A stretch of DNA of 64,000 nucleotides from Polaribacter sp. (GTDB lineage Bacteria > Bacteroidota > Bacteroidia > Flavobacteriales > Flavobacteriaceae). Every line of letters starts with the position of its first letter. Within the stretch, counting starts at the first letter, position 1. The notes under the pieces are model-generated. The model had not been told where the DNA came from, made no database searches, and was given only the letters and a program-made list of their open reading frames with translations. Positions 22,359 through 33,322 of this stretch are shown here, piece after piece. Both the position numbers and the translations under genes were made by a program. The stretch is taken from NCBI RefSeq assembly GCF_024639685.1, contig NZ_JAHEHX010000019.1:372001-436000 (forward strand), read 5' to 3'.

Positions 22359-22874
22359 ATGAAGATTAGACAGTCTACCTTACAGGATGTACCAAACATT
22401 ATGACAATTATAAATGATGCAAAAGCATACTTAGCATCTCAAAATATTGATCAATGGCAAAATGGTTATCCTAATGAAGAGCAAGTTAAAAATGACATCG
22501 AAAAAGAGGAAAGTTATGTAGTTGTAAATGACGAAAATCAACTCATGGCAACTTCTATGTTTACCTTAAGAAAAGAACCAACTTATAAAGAAGTCATTGA
22601 TGGTAAATGGATTATTCCTGAAGAAGAAACTTATGGAGTTATACATAGATTAGCTATTAAAAAAGAATATAGAAAACTAGGTTTAGCTACTTTTTTATTT
22701 GATGAATTTCATCAACAATTAAAATATAAAAATATTAAAAGTTTAAAAATTGATACTCATGAAGAGAATTTGGGTATGCAATCTCTAATAAAGAAACTTG
22801 GTTATCAATATTGTGGAATTATTTACACAAGTTATAATGCAAAAAGATTGGCTTTTGAAAAAATAATTAGTTAA
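22359..22874 (+). CDS. GNAT family N-acetyltransferase
   Basis: 171 aa; IHRLAIKKEYRKLGLATFLFDEF acetyl-CoA binding motif. Confidence 0.9.
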   Translation: MKIRQSTLQDVPNIMTIINDAKAYLASQNIDQWQNGYPNEEQVKNDIEKEESYVVVNDENQLMATSMFTLRKEPTYKEVIDGKWIIPEEETYGVIHRLAIKKEYRKLGLATFLFDEFHQQLKYKNIKSLKIDTHEENLGMQSLIKKLGYQYCGIIYTSYNAKRLAFEKIIS

Positions 22875-22897
22875 TTTGGAAAATATAATTTTTCAGA

Positions 22898-23419
22898 ATG
22901 ACTCTCTTTAGAAAAGCATTATTATCGTTTATTTTAATTTTCATATTGTCTTGTAGTAGTTCTGAAGAGGATTGTGAAAAAACCATTATCGTTCAATATG
23001 GCTTTACAATTAGCTCTCCTACAGGAACCACAATTATACCAGAAATTTCTCAAGTTTTAGATTGTGATTTTCCAGAACCAGATGTAGCGGAAACTATCGA
23101 AGAATTTCAAAGGTTAAACGCTTTTTCTTATGAAGTTACCGAGTTAATTGTAATACCAGATACTGGTAATAATTTTAGTAGCGTGTCTTATAAAATAACC
23201 ATTAGTAATTTAAGTGATGCGAATGTCAAAGGCATTCCATATGTAACTACTAGAATCAATAATGATTCCTTTACTTCTACTAGTGCAAACACAAGCAATT
23301 GTTTAGAATTACAAGCTAATTCTAGTTGTGAAATTACTTATGATGTAGAAAGTTCTTTAAACTTAGGAAGTTTAACCAGCTTCGAAATTATAGATGTAAA
23401 TTATTTAATTACACAATAG
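22898..23419 (+). CDS. Hypothetical lipoprotein
   Basis: 173 aa with lipoprotein signal (FILIFILSCSSSEED); no family recognised. Confidence 0.75.
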   Translation: MTLFRKALLSFILIFILSCSSSEEDCEKTIIVQYGFTISSPTGTTIIPEISQVLDCDFPEPDVAETIEEFQRLNAFSYEVTELIVIPDTGNNFSSVSYKITISNLSDANVKGIPYVTTRINNDSFTSTSANTSNCLELQANSSCEITYDVESSLNLGSLTSFEIIDVNYLITQ

Positions 23420-23422
23420 ATT

Positions 23423-25738
23423 TTGAAAGTTTGTATTGCAGAGAAACCAAGTGTAGCAAGAGAAATTGCAACCATTCTAGGGGCTAAAACAAAACGAGAT
23501 GGCTTTTATGAGGGTAATGGTTATGCAGTAACTTATACTTTTGGACATTTATGTACACTTTTAGAACCCAAAGATTATAAGCCTCATTGGAAAAGCTGGG
23601 ATTTAAACAACTTACCCATGCTTCCAGAACGTTTTGATACCAAGGTTACAGCCGATTCTGGAATTAAAAAACAATTTAATATTGTAAAATCTTTATTTGA
23701 AAAAGCAGATGTTGTTATCAATTGTGGTGATGCAGGAACAGAAGGAGAATTAATTCAAAGATGGGTAATTAATCAATGCAATTATAAAGGCAAAGTACAG
23801 CGTTTATGGATTTCTTCGTTAACTGAAGAAGCTATAAAAGATGGATTCAACAACCTAGAGTCTTCAGATAAATATGATAATCTCTATTATGCAGGCTATT
23901 CTAGAGCAATTGGAGATTGGCTTTTAGGTTTAAATGCAACTCGTTTATACACTGTTAAATTTGGTGGCTATAAGCAAGTTTTATCTGTTGGTAGAGTACA
24001 AACTCCTACGCTTGCAATGTTAGTGAATCGTTATTTTGAAATACAGAATTTTAAACCACAACCTTATTGGGAGTTACAAACTACATACAGAAACACGCTT
24101 TTTAATTTTGAAGATGGTCGTTTCTTAAAAAAGGAAGATGGACAAATTTTAGCTGATAAAGTTGCACAATCTGATTTTGAGATTGTTTCTGTTACCAAAA
24201 AGAAAGGAAAAGAATACGCACCTAAACTATTTGATTTAACTGGTTTACAGGTGTATTGTAATAATAAGTTCGGATTTTCTGCAGATGAAACTTTAAAAAT
24301 CATTCAGAAATTGTACGAAATGAAGGTAGTTACTTATCCAAGAGTTGATACTACCTTCTTACCTAACGATTTGTATCCTAAAATTCATGGAATTCTATCA
24401 AAATTGACCAATTATAGTGAGTTGACACAACCACTTTTGGGCAATAAAATAAAGAAAACCAAACGTGTTTTTGATGATAAAAAAGTTACAGATCACCATG
24501 CAATAATTCCTACTGGAATTCAAGGAAACTTACAAAACAATCAGCAACAAGTTTACGATGTAATTACTCGTAGATTTATTGCAGTTTTTTATCCTGATTC
24601 TGATGTTTCTAATACTTCTGTAATTGGTAAAGCTGCAGAAGTGCCATTTAAAACAACAGGAAAAGAAATCATCAATAAAGGTTGGCGAGTTGTTTTTGAA
24701 AAGAAAGAATCTACAGTAAAGAAAGAACTAAATACAGCTACAAGTTTACCTTCTTTTGTGAAAGGAGAAAAAGGGAAACACGAACCTTCATTTTTAGAAA
24801 AAGAAACTAAACCACCAAGATATTATACTGAAGCTAGTTTACTTAGAGCAATGGAAACTGCTGGTAAACAAGTAGATGATGATGAAATGCGTGAGTTGAT
24901 GAAAGAAAATGGTATTGGTAGACCATCAACCAGAGCAAGTATCATAGAAACTTTATTTCGAAGAAAATATATAGAGCGTAAGAAAAAGTTGGTTCTACCA
25001 ACACAAACTGGAATTGACCTTATCAATATTATTGATAATGAACTCCTAAAATCTGCTGAATTAACAGGTAGATGGGAAAAGCGTTTAAAAGAAATTGAAC
25101 GTGGAGAATTTAATGCAGGAACTTTCATTAACAATATGAAAAAAATGGTAGATGAATTGGTATATGAAGTACGTTCTAATAAAGTAAAAAAGAGAATATC
25201 ATCAGAAAATCAGAAATCTACCCAGCCTGAAAATATAACGAAAGCTAAAAGTAAAAAACAAGTTGTTGGCAAAGCCTGCCCAAAATGTAAAAAAGGAAAA
25301 TTATTAAAAGGGTCCTCTGCTTTTGGTTGTTCTGAGTATAAAAATAACTGCAATTTAAAAATTCCTTTTGTGTTATACAGCAAAAAAATATCTGAAAATC
25401 AAATTATTAGACTTTTAGACAAAGGTTGCACAACCAACTTAAAAGGTTTTGTTCTAGAGGACAAAAAAACGGAAGGTTTATTACGTTTTGATGATGATTA
25501 TAATATAAAATTAGAACCAAAGTTAAAGCCAACCAAAGAAACGAATAAATCAACTGTTAGCGATAAAATCAAATGTCCTAAATGTAGTACAGGAAATATT
25601 TTAAAAGGTAAAACTGCTTATGGGTGTTCTAATTATAAATCTGGCTGTAATTTTGTATTTTCATTTGATAACATAAAAAAAATCGCCAATGGTAAACCAT
25701 TGACGAAAGAGTTAGTTATAAAAATTATTTCTAATTAA
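23423..25738 (+). CDS. topB: DNA topoisomerase III (TTG start) with two C-terminal zinc ribbons
   Basis: 771 aa; [28 protein letters not shown]-like [14 protein letters not shown], two CPKC...C...C ribbons. Confidence 0.93.
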   Translation: MKVCIAEKPSVAREIATILGAKTKRDGFYEGNGYAVTYTFGHLCTLLEPKDYKPHWKSWDLNNLPMLPERFDTKVTADSGIKKQFNIVKSLFEKADVVINCGDAGTEGELIQRWVINQCNYKGKVQRLWISSLTEEAIKDGFNNLESSDKYDNLYYAGYSRAIGDWLLGLNATRLYTVKFGGYKQVLSVGRVQTPTLAMLVNRYFEIQNFKPQPYWELQTTYRNTLFNFEDGRFLKKEDGQILADKVAQSDFEIVSVTKKKGKEYAPKLFDLTGLQVYCNNKFGFSADETLKIIQKLYEMKVVTYPRVDTTFLPNDLYPKIHGILSKLTNYSELTQPLLGNKIKKTKRVFDDKKVTDHHAIIPTGIQGNLQNNQQQVYDVITRRFIAVFYPDSDVSNTSVIGKAAEVPFKTTGKEIINKGWRVVFEKKESTVKKELNTATSLPSFVKGEKGKHEPSFLEKETKPPRYYTEASLLRAMETAGKQVDDDEMRELMKENGIGRPSTRASIIETLFRRKYIERKKKLVLPTQTGIDLINIIDNELLKSAELTGRWEKRLKEIERGEFNAGTFINNMKKMVDELVYEVRSNKVKKRISSENQKSTQPENITKAKSKKQVVGKACPKCKKGKLLKGSSAFGCSEYKNNCNLKIPFVLYSKKISENQIIRLLDKGCTTNLKGFVLEDKKTEGLLRFDDDYNIKLEPKLKPTKETNKSTVSDKIKCPKCSTGNILKGKTAYGCSNYKSGCNFVFSFDNIKKIANGKPLTKELVIKIISN

Positions 25739-25956
25739 TTTATCATATTTTTTACATAAAATTGTTCTACTTTTTCTCTAGCCCAAGGTGTAGTTCTTAA
25801 AAATTTTAAAGACGATTTATAGGTAGGATTATTTTTAAATGCATAAATATTTAAGGCATAGCCTAATTCTTCCCAACCATACTCTAAATATAATTCTTCT
25901 AAAATTGTTGCTAATTTAATACCATGCAAAGGATTGTTTGGTTGCTCTTTACTCAT
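25735..25956 (-). CDS. VF530/DUF2132 family protein
   Basis: 73 aa; [26 protein letters not shown]. Confidence 0.88.
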   Translation of the reverse strand: MSKEQPNNPLHGIKLATILEELYLEYGWEELGYALNIYAFKNNPTYKSSLKFLRTTPWAREKVEQFYVKNMIN

Positions 25957-26619
25957 TATTTTGTATTTGCTATTTCTTGAATTTTATCTGAACTAAAAAT
26001 AATTTCATTAGGTTTTGTGTTGGCTAAAAATTGCATACAAGTAGCTATTTTTTTTTGGATGAATCATTTTATATTTCTCTAGACTCCCCAATAAAAGTGG
26101 ATTAAAAATACGCATAATTCCCTTTCCTATTTTTTCTCCTAACCTAAACTCATTTCGATCTCCACCTATTAAAGATGGTCTTAAAATATAAGTATTATTT
26201 ATACGCTGCTTTAAAACATCACGTTCCATTTCTCCCTTAGTTCTGTTATAAAAAACAGCACTATTTGCGTCTGCACCCATTGAAGACATCACTATAATAG
26301 TGGCAATGTCATTTTCTTTCGCAATTTTTGCTACAGTAACAGGAATTCCATAATCAATTGCTTTGTATAATTTTTTATCTTTTGTTTTGGAAGCTGTTGT
26401 TCCAATACAACAAAAGACTTCACCTGCAACAAAGTCTTTGGCTGAATCTTCTAATGCTAATAAATCGATTATAAATTCTTGAATTTTATCTGATGTAACA
26501 TTAACAGAATTTCTTGAAAATAATTTAATCTTTGAATAATTTTTATCGACTATTAATTGCTCTAGCAATAGATTTCCTGTTAAACCTGTAGCACCTAAGA
26601 CAATTGCAGTTTTGCCCAT
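25956..26619 (-). pseudogene. NAD(P)-binding (HTATIP2-like) oxidoreductase with a 3' homopolymer frameshift
   Basis: ORF 26008-26619 has Rossmann motif GATGLTGNLLLEQL; removing one base from the T9 run (26048-26056) extends it through ...[34 protein letters not shown] to a TAA overlapping the next ATG. Confidence 0.75.
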
Positions 26620-28241
26620 TATTTATCTAAATCTGGCAAAATAAATTCATCTAGAACCGATTTTTTAGCCATCATTGCTTCAATAGCTTCTGTTGTTCTA
26701 GGTGCTTCTGTAGATAGATTTACAGGTCCGTTTTTGGTTACTAAAATATCGTCTTCAATACGTATTCCTATTCCCCACCATTTTTTATCACATGGACTCC
26801 CATCAGGTATGTAAATTCCAGGTTCCATTGTAACTACCATATTTTCTTCAAATGTATTGTAATTCCCTGGATCGTGAACATCTAATCCAATGTGATGAGA
26901 CGTTCCATGAGGAAAGTAATTATGTCTTTCATCTACAGATTTTATGATACCTAATTTAAAAAGTCCTTCATTTACAATGTTTCTAGCTGCTTGATTAGGA
27001 GCACTCATTTTGCCACCTATTGTATATAAAGCAATACTAGCTTCTTGAGCCTCGTATACTAAATTGTAAATCTGTTTTTGTTCTTTTGTAAATTTTCCAT
27101 TTGCAGGTATTGTACGTGTTACATCAGCTGTAAAACCCCTATATTCTGCACCTAAATCCATTAAAACCAAATCGTTACCGACTTTAGTTTTATTATTCTC
27201 TATATAATGTAAAATACAACCATTATTTCCTGCTCCAACTATTGAAGGATACCCTTCATACTCTGCTCCATATTTTTTGTAAACAAATTCATGAATACCT
27301 TGTAATTCAGTTTCAGACATGTGAGGTTTCATCGCTTTCATTACCTCAATTTGTCCAACAGCAGAAATACGAATTGCTTTGGTTAATAATTTCACTTCCT
27401 CTGCTGTTTTAACTTCACGCATTGTAGCTAAACTAGTAGGTAAAAAATCTAAATCGATATTGGTTTTAAGTTTTAATACTAATGAAATTTTTTGTTGAAC
27501 TTCTTTTCTAATAGCATCTGACTCTGCAGTTTTATAAGCATTTAATAACTCATCATCTTTAATTTCTTCTGATCTAGTTCCTAAACGATCAATGATATTA
27601 ATAACATTCGCACTACTTTCTATGGACGTTTGCACGATATTACTATAGACATACTCTTTCATTCTAGAAAGGTATGCATTTGGGTTATATGCTGCTTTTA
27701 TTTTGAATGATTTTACCAAATCAAAAATATCTGCACCTCCTAAATTTCTATAATCGTCATTAAACTTTTCTATAAAAACTTTATCAAATTTCTTATAGTC
27801 AATATTCGCGCTTAAAAATTCTGAAGCATTAAATGCCATTTTAAACCCTAATTCATTTTTAGCCCCTTCTACTCCTAAACGTTTTCCATTCCATTGTTCT
27901 GCTCTAGCATCTCTTTTTTGTACATATAAAATTTCATTATAAGTATTGCCTTCTGCATCTGTCTGTTCTTCAGAAAAAAGAACTAAAACTCCATTTGGCT
28001 CTCTATAACCCGTTAAATAATAAAAATTAGGATCTTGATGAAACACATAATCTACGTCATTTGCTCTATTTCTTAATGGATTAGCAAAAACTACAGCCAC
28101 AGAATTCTTTGGCATCTTAGAACGTAACACCTCTCTCCTATCTTTATGAAAATCTTTTGATAAAAAATCTGTTGGAGCTTGAGCAATAGATTTTACAGAA
28201 AACATCAAACACAGAACAAATAAAAATTTAAAAAACTTCAT
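26619..28241 (-). CDS. Xaa-Pro aminopeptidase (M24 family), exported
   Basis: 540 aa; signal peptide, aminopeptidase P N-terminal domain, VLMDLGAEYRGFTADVTRT, HGTSHHIGLDVHD. Confidence 0.92.
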   Translation of the reverse strand: MKFFKFLFVLCLMFSVKSIAQAPTDFLSKDFHKDRREVLRSKMPKNSVAVVFANPLRNRANDVDYVFHQDPNFYYLTGYREPNGVLVLFSEEQTDAEGNTYNEILYVQKRDARAEQWNGKRLGVEGAKNELGFKMAFNASEFLSANIDYKKFDKVFIEKFNDDYRNLGGADIFDLVKSFKIKAAYNPNAYLSRMKEYVYSNIVQTSIESSANVINIIDRLGTRSEEIKDDELLNAYKTAESDAIRKEVQQKISLVLKLKTNIDLDFLPTSLATMREVKTAEEVKLLTKAIRISAVGQIEVMKAMKPHMSETELQGIHEFVYKKYGAEYEGYPSIVGAGNNGCILHYIENNKTKVGNDLVLMDLGAEYRGFTADVTRTIPANGKFTKEQKQIYNLVYEAQEASIALYTIGGKMSAPNQAARNIVNEGLFKLGIIKSVDERHNYFPHGTSHHIGLDVHDPGNYNTFEENMVVTMEPGIYIPDGSPCDKKWWGIGIRIEDDILVTKNGPVNLSTEAPRTTEAIEAMMAKKSVLDEFILPDLDK

Positions 28242-28373
28242 GAAAATTAATTTATAGATTATAAACTCAAATGTAAGATTAATTCTTTTTTAAGTACAAA
28301 TATTAACAGAAATTTAGTGCTTGGTTATTGCTGATTTTTCAATAATTTAGCCGAAAAATAAAGAAATCTACAA

Positions 28374-29459
28374 ATGAAAAATATTGCTTTACATCAAGTT
28401 CATGAGAAATTGGGAGCAAAAATGGTGCCTTTTGCTGGTTATAATATGCCTGTACAATATGAAGGAGTAACTGCAGAGCACTTAACAGTCAGAGAATCTG
28501 TTGGTGTTTTTGACGTAAGTCATATGGGTGAATTTTTAGTATCTGGAGAAAATGCGTTAGCCTTAATTCAGAAAGTAACCTCTAATGATGCTTCTAAATT
28601 AGCGATTGGTGATGCTCAATACAGTTGTTTCCCTAATACCGAGAATGGAATTGTAGATGATTTAATTTGTTACAGAATTAAAGAAAATGAATATTTATTA
28701 GTGGTAAATGCTTCTAATATTGAAAAAGATTGGAATTGGATTTCTAACTATAATGAAGAGTTTGGTGCTGATCTTAAAGATTTATCTGATGACTATTCTT
28801 TATTGGCAATACAAGGGCCTAAAGCTTTAGAAGCTATGCAGTCTTTATCTTCACTAGACTTAGCCGATATTCCTTTCTACAAATTTAAAGTCGGAGATTT
28901 TGCTGGAATAGAAAATGTAATTATTTCTGCAACTGGTTATACTGGTTCAGGTGGATTTGAGATTTACTGCAAGAACTCTCAAGTAGAACAAATTTGGGAA
29001 CGTGTATTTTTAGCTGGAGCTGAATTTGGAATTAAACCCATTGGTTTAGCAGCAAGAGATACTTTACGTTTAGAGATGGGATATTGCTTATATGGTAATG
29101 ATATTAATGATAACACTTCTCCTATTGAAGCTGGTTTAGGTTGGATTACAAAATTCACCAAAGATTTTGTAAATGCTGATGCATTAGCTAAACAAAAAGA
29201 AGAAAAATCTTTAAGAAAGCTAGTCGCTTTTGAACTAAATGAAAGAGGAATACCAAGACAAGGTTATGATATTGTTGATGAAGAAGGTAGTATCATTGGC
29301 AATGTAACTTCAGGAACTATGAGTCCTAGTTTAAGTAAAGGTATTGGTTTAGGCTATGTGCCTGTTGGTTCTGCAAAAACGGATACACAAATTCTAATCC
29401 AAATAAGAAAAAAAGCAATACCTGCTACAGTTGTAAAACTACCTTTTTATAAGGGGTAA
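28374..29459 (+). CDS. gcvT: Glycine cleavage system aminomethyltransferase
   Basis: 361 aa; [39 protein letters not shown]. Confidence 0.96.
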   Translation: MKNIALHQVHEKLGAKMVPFAGYNMPVQYEGVTAEHLTVRESVGVFDVSHMGEFLVSGENALALIQKVTSNDASKLAIGDAQYSCFPNTENGIVDDLICYRIKENEYLLVVNASNIEKDWNWISNYNEEFGADLKDLSDDYSLLAIQGPKALEAMQSLSSLDLADIPFYKFKVGDFAGIENVIISATGYTGSGGFEIYCKNSQVEQIWERVFLAGAEFGIKPIGLAARDTLRLEMGYCLYGNDINDNTSPIEAGLGWITKFTKDFVNADALAKQKEEKSLRKLVAFELNERGIPRQGYDIVDEEGSIIGNVTSGTMSPSLSKGIGLGYVPVGSAKTDTQILIQIRKKAIPATVVKLPFYKG

Positions 29460-29473
29460 TGAATTCTTAAATA

Positions 29474-29513
29474 GTAAAAGCCTCAATGATTAAATTCATT
29501 GAGGCTTTTATTT
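29474..29513 (+). terminator. Rho-independent terminator after gcvT
   Basis: AAAAGCCTCAATGAttaaatTCATTGAGGCTTTTATTT. Confidence 0.88.
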
Positions 29514-29528
29514 ATGATTCAGTTTTTT

Positions 29529-30620
29529 TTAAACATTAAATCTAAAGTGCATAACATCTCCATCTTTAACTACATAATCCTTACCCTCTACTCTCATTTT
29601 ACCAGCTTCTTTTACTTTGGCTTCAGAACCGTAAGTAACATAATCTTCATAAGCAATAGTTTCAGCTCTAATGAATCCTTTTTCGAAATCTGTATGAATT
29701 ACTCCTGCAGCTTGAGGTGCAGTAGAACCAATAGGAATTGTCCATGCCCTTACCTCTTTAACTCCTGCAGTAAAATAGGTTTGTAAGCTTAATAGTTTAT
29801 ACGCAGAACGTATTAAACGTGAAACACCAGCTTCTTCTAAACCAATATCTGCTAAGAACATTTGACGCTCTTCATAATCATCCAATTCAGTAATATCTGC
29901 TTCTGTACCTACAGCTAAAACTATAACTTCTGCATCTTCTTCTTTTACAGCTTCTCTTACTTTTTCTACATATTCATTACCAGAAACTGCAGAGTTTTCA
30001 TCAACATTACAAACATATAAAACTGGCTTAGCAGTAATGAATTGTAATAATTGTACAAACTCGATTTCTTTTTCATTAAAATCTAAAGCTCTAACTGAAA
30101 TACCTTGTAATAAAGTTTCTTCTATTTTTAGTAAAACCACTAATTCTGCTTGTGCTTCTTTATTACCTGTTTTTGCTGTTCTTTTAACACGCTCTAAACG
30201 TTTTTGAACTGTTTCTAAATCTTTTAACTGCAGCTCAATATCAATAGTTTCTTTATCTCTAACAGGATCAATAGAATTATCAACATGAATGATATTATCG
30301 TTATCAAAACAACGTAAAACATGTAAAATTGCGTCAGTTTCTCTAATATTTGCTAAGAATTGATTTCCTAAACCTTCACCTTTACTTGCTCCTTTTACTA
30401 AACCAGCAATATCTACAATCTCTACTGTTGCAGGTACAACTTTTTCAGGATTAACAAGTTCTTCTAACTTTTCAATTCTTGTATCTGGTACATTTACAAC
30501 CCCTAAGTTTGGTTCTATTGTACAAAAAGGAAAGTTCGCACTTTGCGCTTTTGCATTAGATAAACAATTAAACAAAGTTGATTTACCTACGTTTGGTAAT
30601 CCTACAATTCCAGCTTTCAT
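29529..30620 (-). CDS. ychF: Redox-regulated ATPase/GTPase YchF
   Basis: 363 aa; [23 protein letters not shown]-terminal TGS domain. Confidence 0.96.
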   Translation of the reverse strand: MKAGIVGLPNVGKSTLFNCLSNAKAQSANFPFCTIEPNLGVVNVPDTRIEKLEELVNPEKVVPATVEIVDIAGLVKGASKGEGLGNQFLANIRETDAILHVLRCFDNDNIIHVDNSIDPVRDKETIDIELQLKDLETVQKRLERVKRTAKTGNKEAQAELVVLLKIEETLLQGISVRALDFNEKEIEFVQLLQFITAKPVLYVCNVDENSAVSGNEYVEKVREAVKEEDAEVIVLAVGTEADITELDDYEERQMFLADIGLEEAGVSRLIRSAYKLLSLQTYFTAGVKEVRAWTIPIGSTAPQAAGVIHTDFEKGFIRAETIAYEDYVTYGSEAKVKEAGKMRVEGKDYVVKDGDVMHFRFNV

Positions 30621-30663
30621 ATGATTTAATTTTGCGAGTGCAAATATAGATGATTTAAAAACA

Positions 30664-30692
30664 AAAAATTCCGAATATAAATCGGAATTTTA
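30664..30692 (-). terminator. Candidate terminator downstream of the ferredoxin gene
   Basis: AAATTCCGAtataaaTCGGAATTTT-type hairpin between ychF and ferredoxin. Confidence 0.65.
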
Positions 30693-30714
30693 AGAATACT
30701 ACTTTAGTTTTTAT

Positions 30715-31065
30715 TTATGAATTGTGCATAAAAGCTTGTTTTTCTAACAAAACTTCTTCTGTTTCAACATTATCTTCATCTGATACACAACAATCTACAG
30801 GACAAACTGCTGCACATTGTGGCTCTTCATGAAATCCTTTACACTCTGTACATTTATCTGCAACAATGTAATAAATTTCATCAGAAACAGGCTCTTGGTC
30901 TTCCTCTGCATTTGCAGATTTTCCATTAGGTAATACAATATTTCCACTTAAGTCTGTACCATCTGCATATTTCCAATCATCTGCACCTTCGTAAATTGCA
31001 GTATTAGGACATTCAGGCTCACAAGCTCCACAATTTATACACTCATCTGTTATTATAATTGCCAT
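30715..31065 (-). CDS. 4Fe-4S dicluster ferredoxin
   Basis: [21 protein letters not shown]...[22 protein letters not shown]; internal ATG at 31065 preferred over the 31149 ORF start, which would consume the divergent promoter. Confidence 0.92.
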   Translation of the reverse strand: MAIIITDECINCGACEPECPNTAIYEGADDWKYADGTDLSGNIVLPNGKSANAEEDQEPVSDEIYYIVADKCTECKGFHEEPQCAAVCPVDCCVSDEDNVETEEVLLEKQAFMHNS

Positions 31066-31085
31066 AATTTTCTTTTCTGTTTTTG

Positions 31086-31107
31086 TACCTTTGCAATTGC
31101 AAAAATA
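31086..31107. promoter_or_regulatory. Overlapping divergent promoters with central palindrome TTTGCAATTGCAAA
   Basis: TACCTTTG on + (31086-31093) and TATTTTTG on - (31100-31107); - strand TTG at 31128-31130 (spacer 20). Confidence 0.5.
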
Positions 31108-31134
31108 AAGCCAAAATAATAGACAACCAAATAA

Positions 31135-32196
31135 ATGATTAGTATTCAAAATAGAATTACTGCATTCGCAAAATTAGGTAACTTTTTAAGTCAGTTTTCA
31201 TCAGATAAGATCGAGAAAAAACCAAATATTGAGCATAATGATTTATTTTTTGATGGGTTTCTGCATCAAATTAAATTAGCGCAAGAAAATAACTCTTGGT
31301 TTACCAAAGACAACATTTTATTTGCTTTACAAAGTTGGTCTAAAGCCTTATCTACAGAAAATTTAAATGATTTTGTTAAAGAATTTAATCTTACCAGTAA
31401 TTCAAATAAAAAGGTAGCCATAATAATGGCAGGAAACATACCTTTAGTTGGTTTCCATGATTTTTTATCGGTTTTAATTTCTGGTCATGAAGTTATCATA
31501 AAACAATCTTCTAATGACAAACATTTACTACCATTTTTGGCTAAATATTTAGAATACGTAGAAGAAAATTTTAAAGGTAAGATTGCATTTACTGATAAAA
31601 AATTGAGCAATTTTGATGCTGTAATAGCAACAGGAAGTAATAATACAGCTCGTTATTTTGAACACTATTTTAAAAACAAACCAAGCATCATTAGAAAAAG
31701 TAGAAACTCTGTAGCAGTGATAACTGGCAAAGAAGATGATAATGATTATATTGGTTTAGCAAATGATATTTTTCAATATTTTGGTTTAGGATGCAGATCT
31801 GTTTCTAAATTATATGTTCCTAAAAATTATAATTTTGATGCGTTTTTTAATGGGATGTACATCAAAAAAGATATTATAAATAACGCTAAATATGCAAACA
31901 ACTACGATTATAACAAGGCTGTTTATTTAATGAGTGAGTTTGATTTGTTAGAAAATGGTTTTTTAATGATAAAGGAAGACCAAAGTTATTCCTCACCTAT
32001 TGCAACTATTTTTTACGAATATTATGACAATGAAGTTGACTTAAAAATTAAATTACATGAAGACAGAGAAAAAATTCAGTGTATTGTAGCAAAAGACTTT
32101 CTAGAACATGAAATTACTTTTGGACAAACCCAACATCCACAATTAACAGATTATGCAGATGGTGTAAACACCTTAGAATTCTTGTCTAAATTATAA
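31135..32196 (+). CDS. Acyl-CoA reductase (LuxC-like)
   Basis: 353 aa; [50 protein letters not shown] (catalytic Cys region). Confidence 0.85.
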   Translation: MISIQNRITAFAKLGNFLSQFSSDKIEKKPNIEHNDLFFDGFLHQIKLAQENNSWFTKDNILFALQSWSKALSTENLNDFVKEFNLTSNSNKKVAIIMAGNIPLVGFHDFLSVLISGHEVIIKQSSNDKHLLPFLAKYLEYVEENFKGKIAFTDKKLSNFDAVIATGSNNTARYFEHYFKNKPSIIRKSRNSVAVITGKEDDNDYIGLANDIFQYFGLGCRSVSKLYVPKNYNFDAFFNGMYIKKDIINNAKYANNYDYNKAVYLMSEFDLLENGFLMIKEDQSYSSPIATIFYEYYDNEVDLKIKLHEDREKIQCIVAKDFLEHEITFGQTQHPQLTDYADGVNTLEFLSKL

Positions 32197-32199
32197 ATT

Positions 32200-33264
32200 A
32201 TGAAAAAACACAATTTTAGTGCTGGTCCTTGTATTTTACCTGAAGAAGTTCTACAAAAGGCATCTAAAGCAATTTTAAATTTTAATGATGACAATTTATC
32301 ATTAATAGAAATTTCGCATAGAAGTAAACCATTTGTAGATGTTATTGAAAAAGCGAGAGCCTTAGCTTTAGAACTTTTAGGATTGGATAATAAAGGATAC
32401 AAAGCCTTGTTTTTACATGGAGGTGCAAGCATGGAGTTTTTAATGGTGGCTTATAACCTATTGCATAAAAAAGCAACTTATTTAAATACAGGTACTTGGT
32501 CTGATAAAGCCATTAAAGAAGCTAAAGAATTTGGGAAAATTGTAGAAGTTGCCTCGTCAAAAGACAAAGGTTTCAATTACATACCAAAAGGATATTCAAT
32601 TCCTAAAGATGCTGATTATTTTCATTGCACTAGCAACAATACAGTTGCTGGAACACAAATGAAAGATTTTCCAGACACTGATGTTCCTCTAGTTTGTGAT
32701 ATGAGTTCAGATATCTTTTCACGCCAATTAGATTTTGAAAAGTTCGATTTGATTTACGCTGGTGCTCAAAAAAATATGGGGCCTGCAGGAACCACTTTAG
32801 TCATTATTAAAGAGTCTATTCTAGGAAAAGTAGAAAGACATATACCCTCTATGATGAACTATCAAGTTCACATAGAAAAAGACAGTATGTTTAATACACC
32901 AGCAGTTTTTCCTATTTATGTTTCTATGCTAACATTGGAATGGTTAAAAGATTTAGGAGGTATACCTTTCATCGAGAAAGTGAACAATAAAAAAGCTAAA
33001 CTTTTATATTCAGAGATTGATAGAAACCCATTATTTAAGGGAATTGTAGCTAAGGAAGATAGAAGTACAATGAATGCAACTTTTGTATTAACAGATGACT
33101 CATTAACTGAAAAGTTTGATAAAATGTGGCAAGATGCAAACATTAATGGTTTATATGGTCATAGATCTGTAGGTGGTTACAGAGCAAGTATGTACAATGC
33201 TTTGCCTTTATATAGTGTGCAAGCATTAGTAGATGTAATGCAAGAATTAGAGAAAAATAATTAA
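32200..33264 (+). CDS. serC: Phosphoserine aminotransferase
   Basis: 354 aa; KHNFSAGPCILPEEVL, GAQKNMGPAG. Confidence 0.95.
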   Translation: MKKHNFSAGPCILPEEVLQKASKAILNFNDDNLSLIEISHRSKPFVDVIEKARALALELLGLDNKGYKALFLHGGASMEFLMVAYNLLHKKATYLNTGTWSDKAIKEAKEFGKIVEVASSKDKGFNYIPKGYSIPKDADYFHCTSNNTVAGTQMKDFPDTDVPLVCDMSSDIFSRQLDFEKFDLIYAGAQKNMGPAGTTLVIIKESILGKVERHIPSMMNYQVHIEKDSMFNTPAVFPIYVSMLTLEWLKDLGGIPFIEKVNNKKAKLLYSEIDRNPLFKGIVAKEDRSTMNATFVLTDDSLTEKFDKMWQDANINGLYGHRSVGGYRASMYNALPLYSVQALVDVMQELEKNN

Positions 33265-33322
33265 GATAATAAATTGAAAATCATAACCCAGGATTTTCAA
33301 AATTTGAATTTGTAGATAAATA

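Noticed and set aside
24064-25134. Minus-strand ORFs 24064-24303 and 24823-25134 inside topB
   Set aside because: Antisense shadows of topB coding sequence
29499-29786. Plus-strand ORF overlapping the 3' end of ychF, with cysteines
   Set aside because: Antisense to ychF and starting within the gcvT terminator region; composition typical of shadow ORFs
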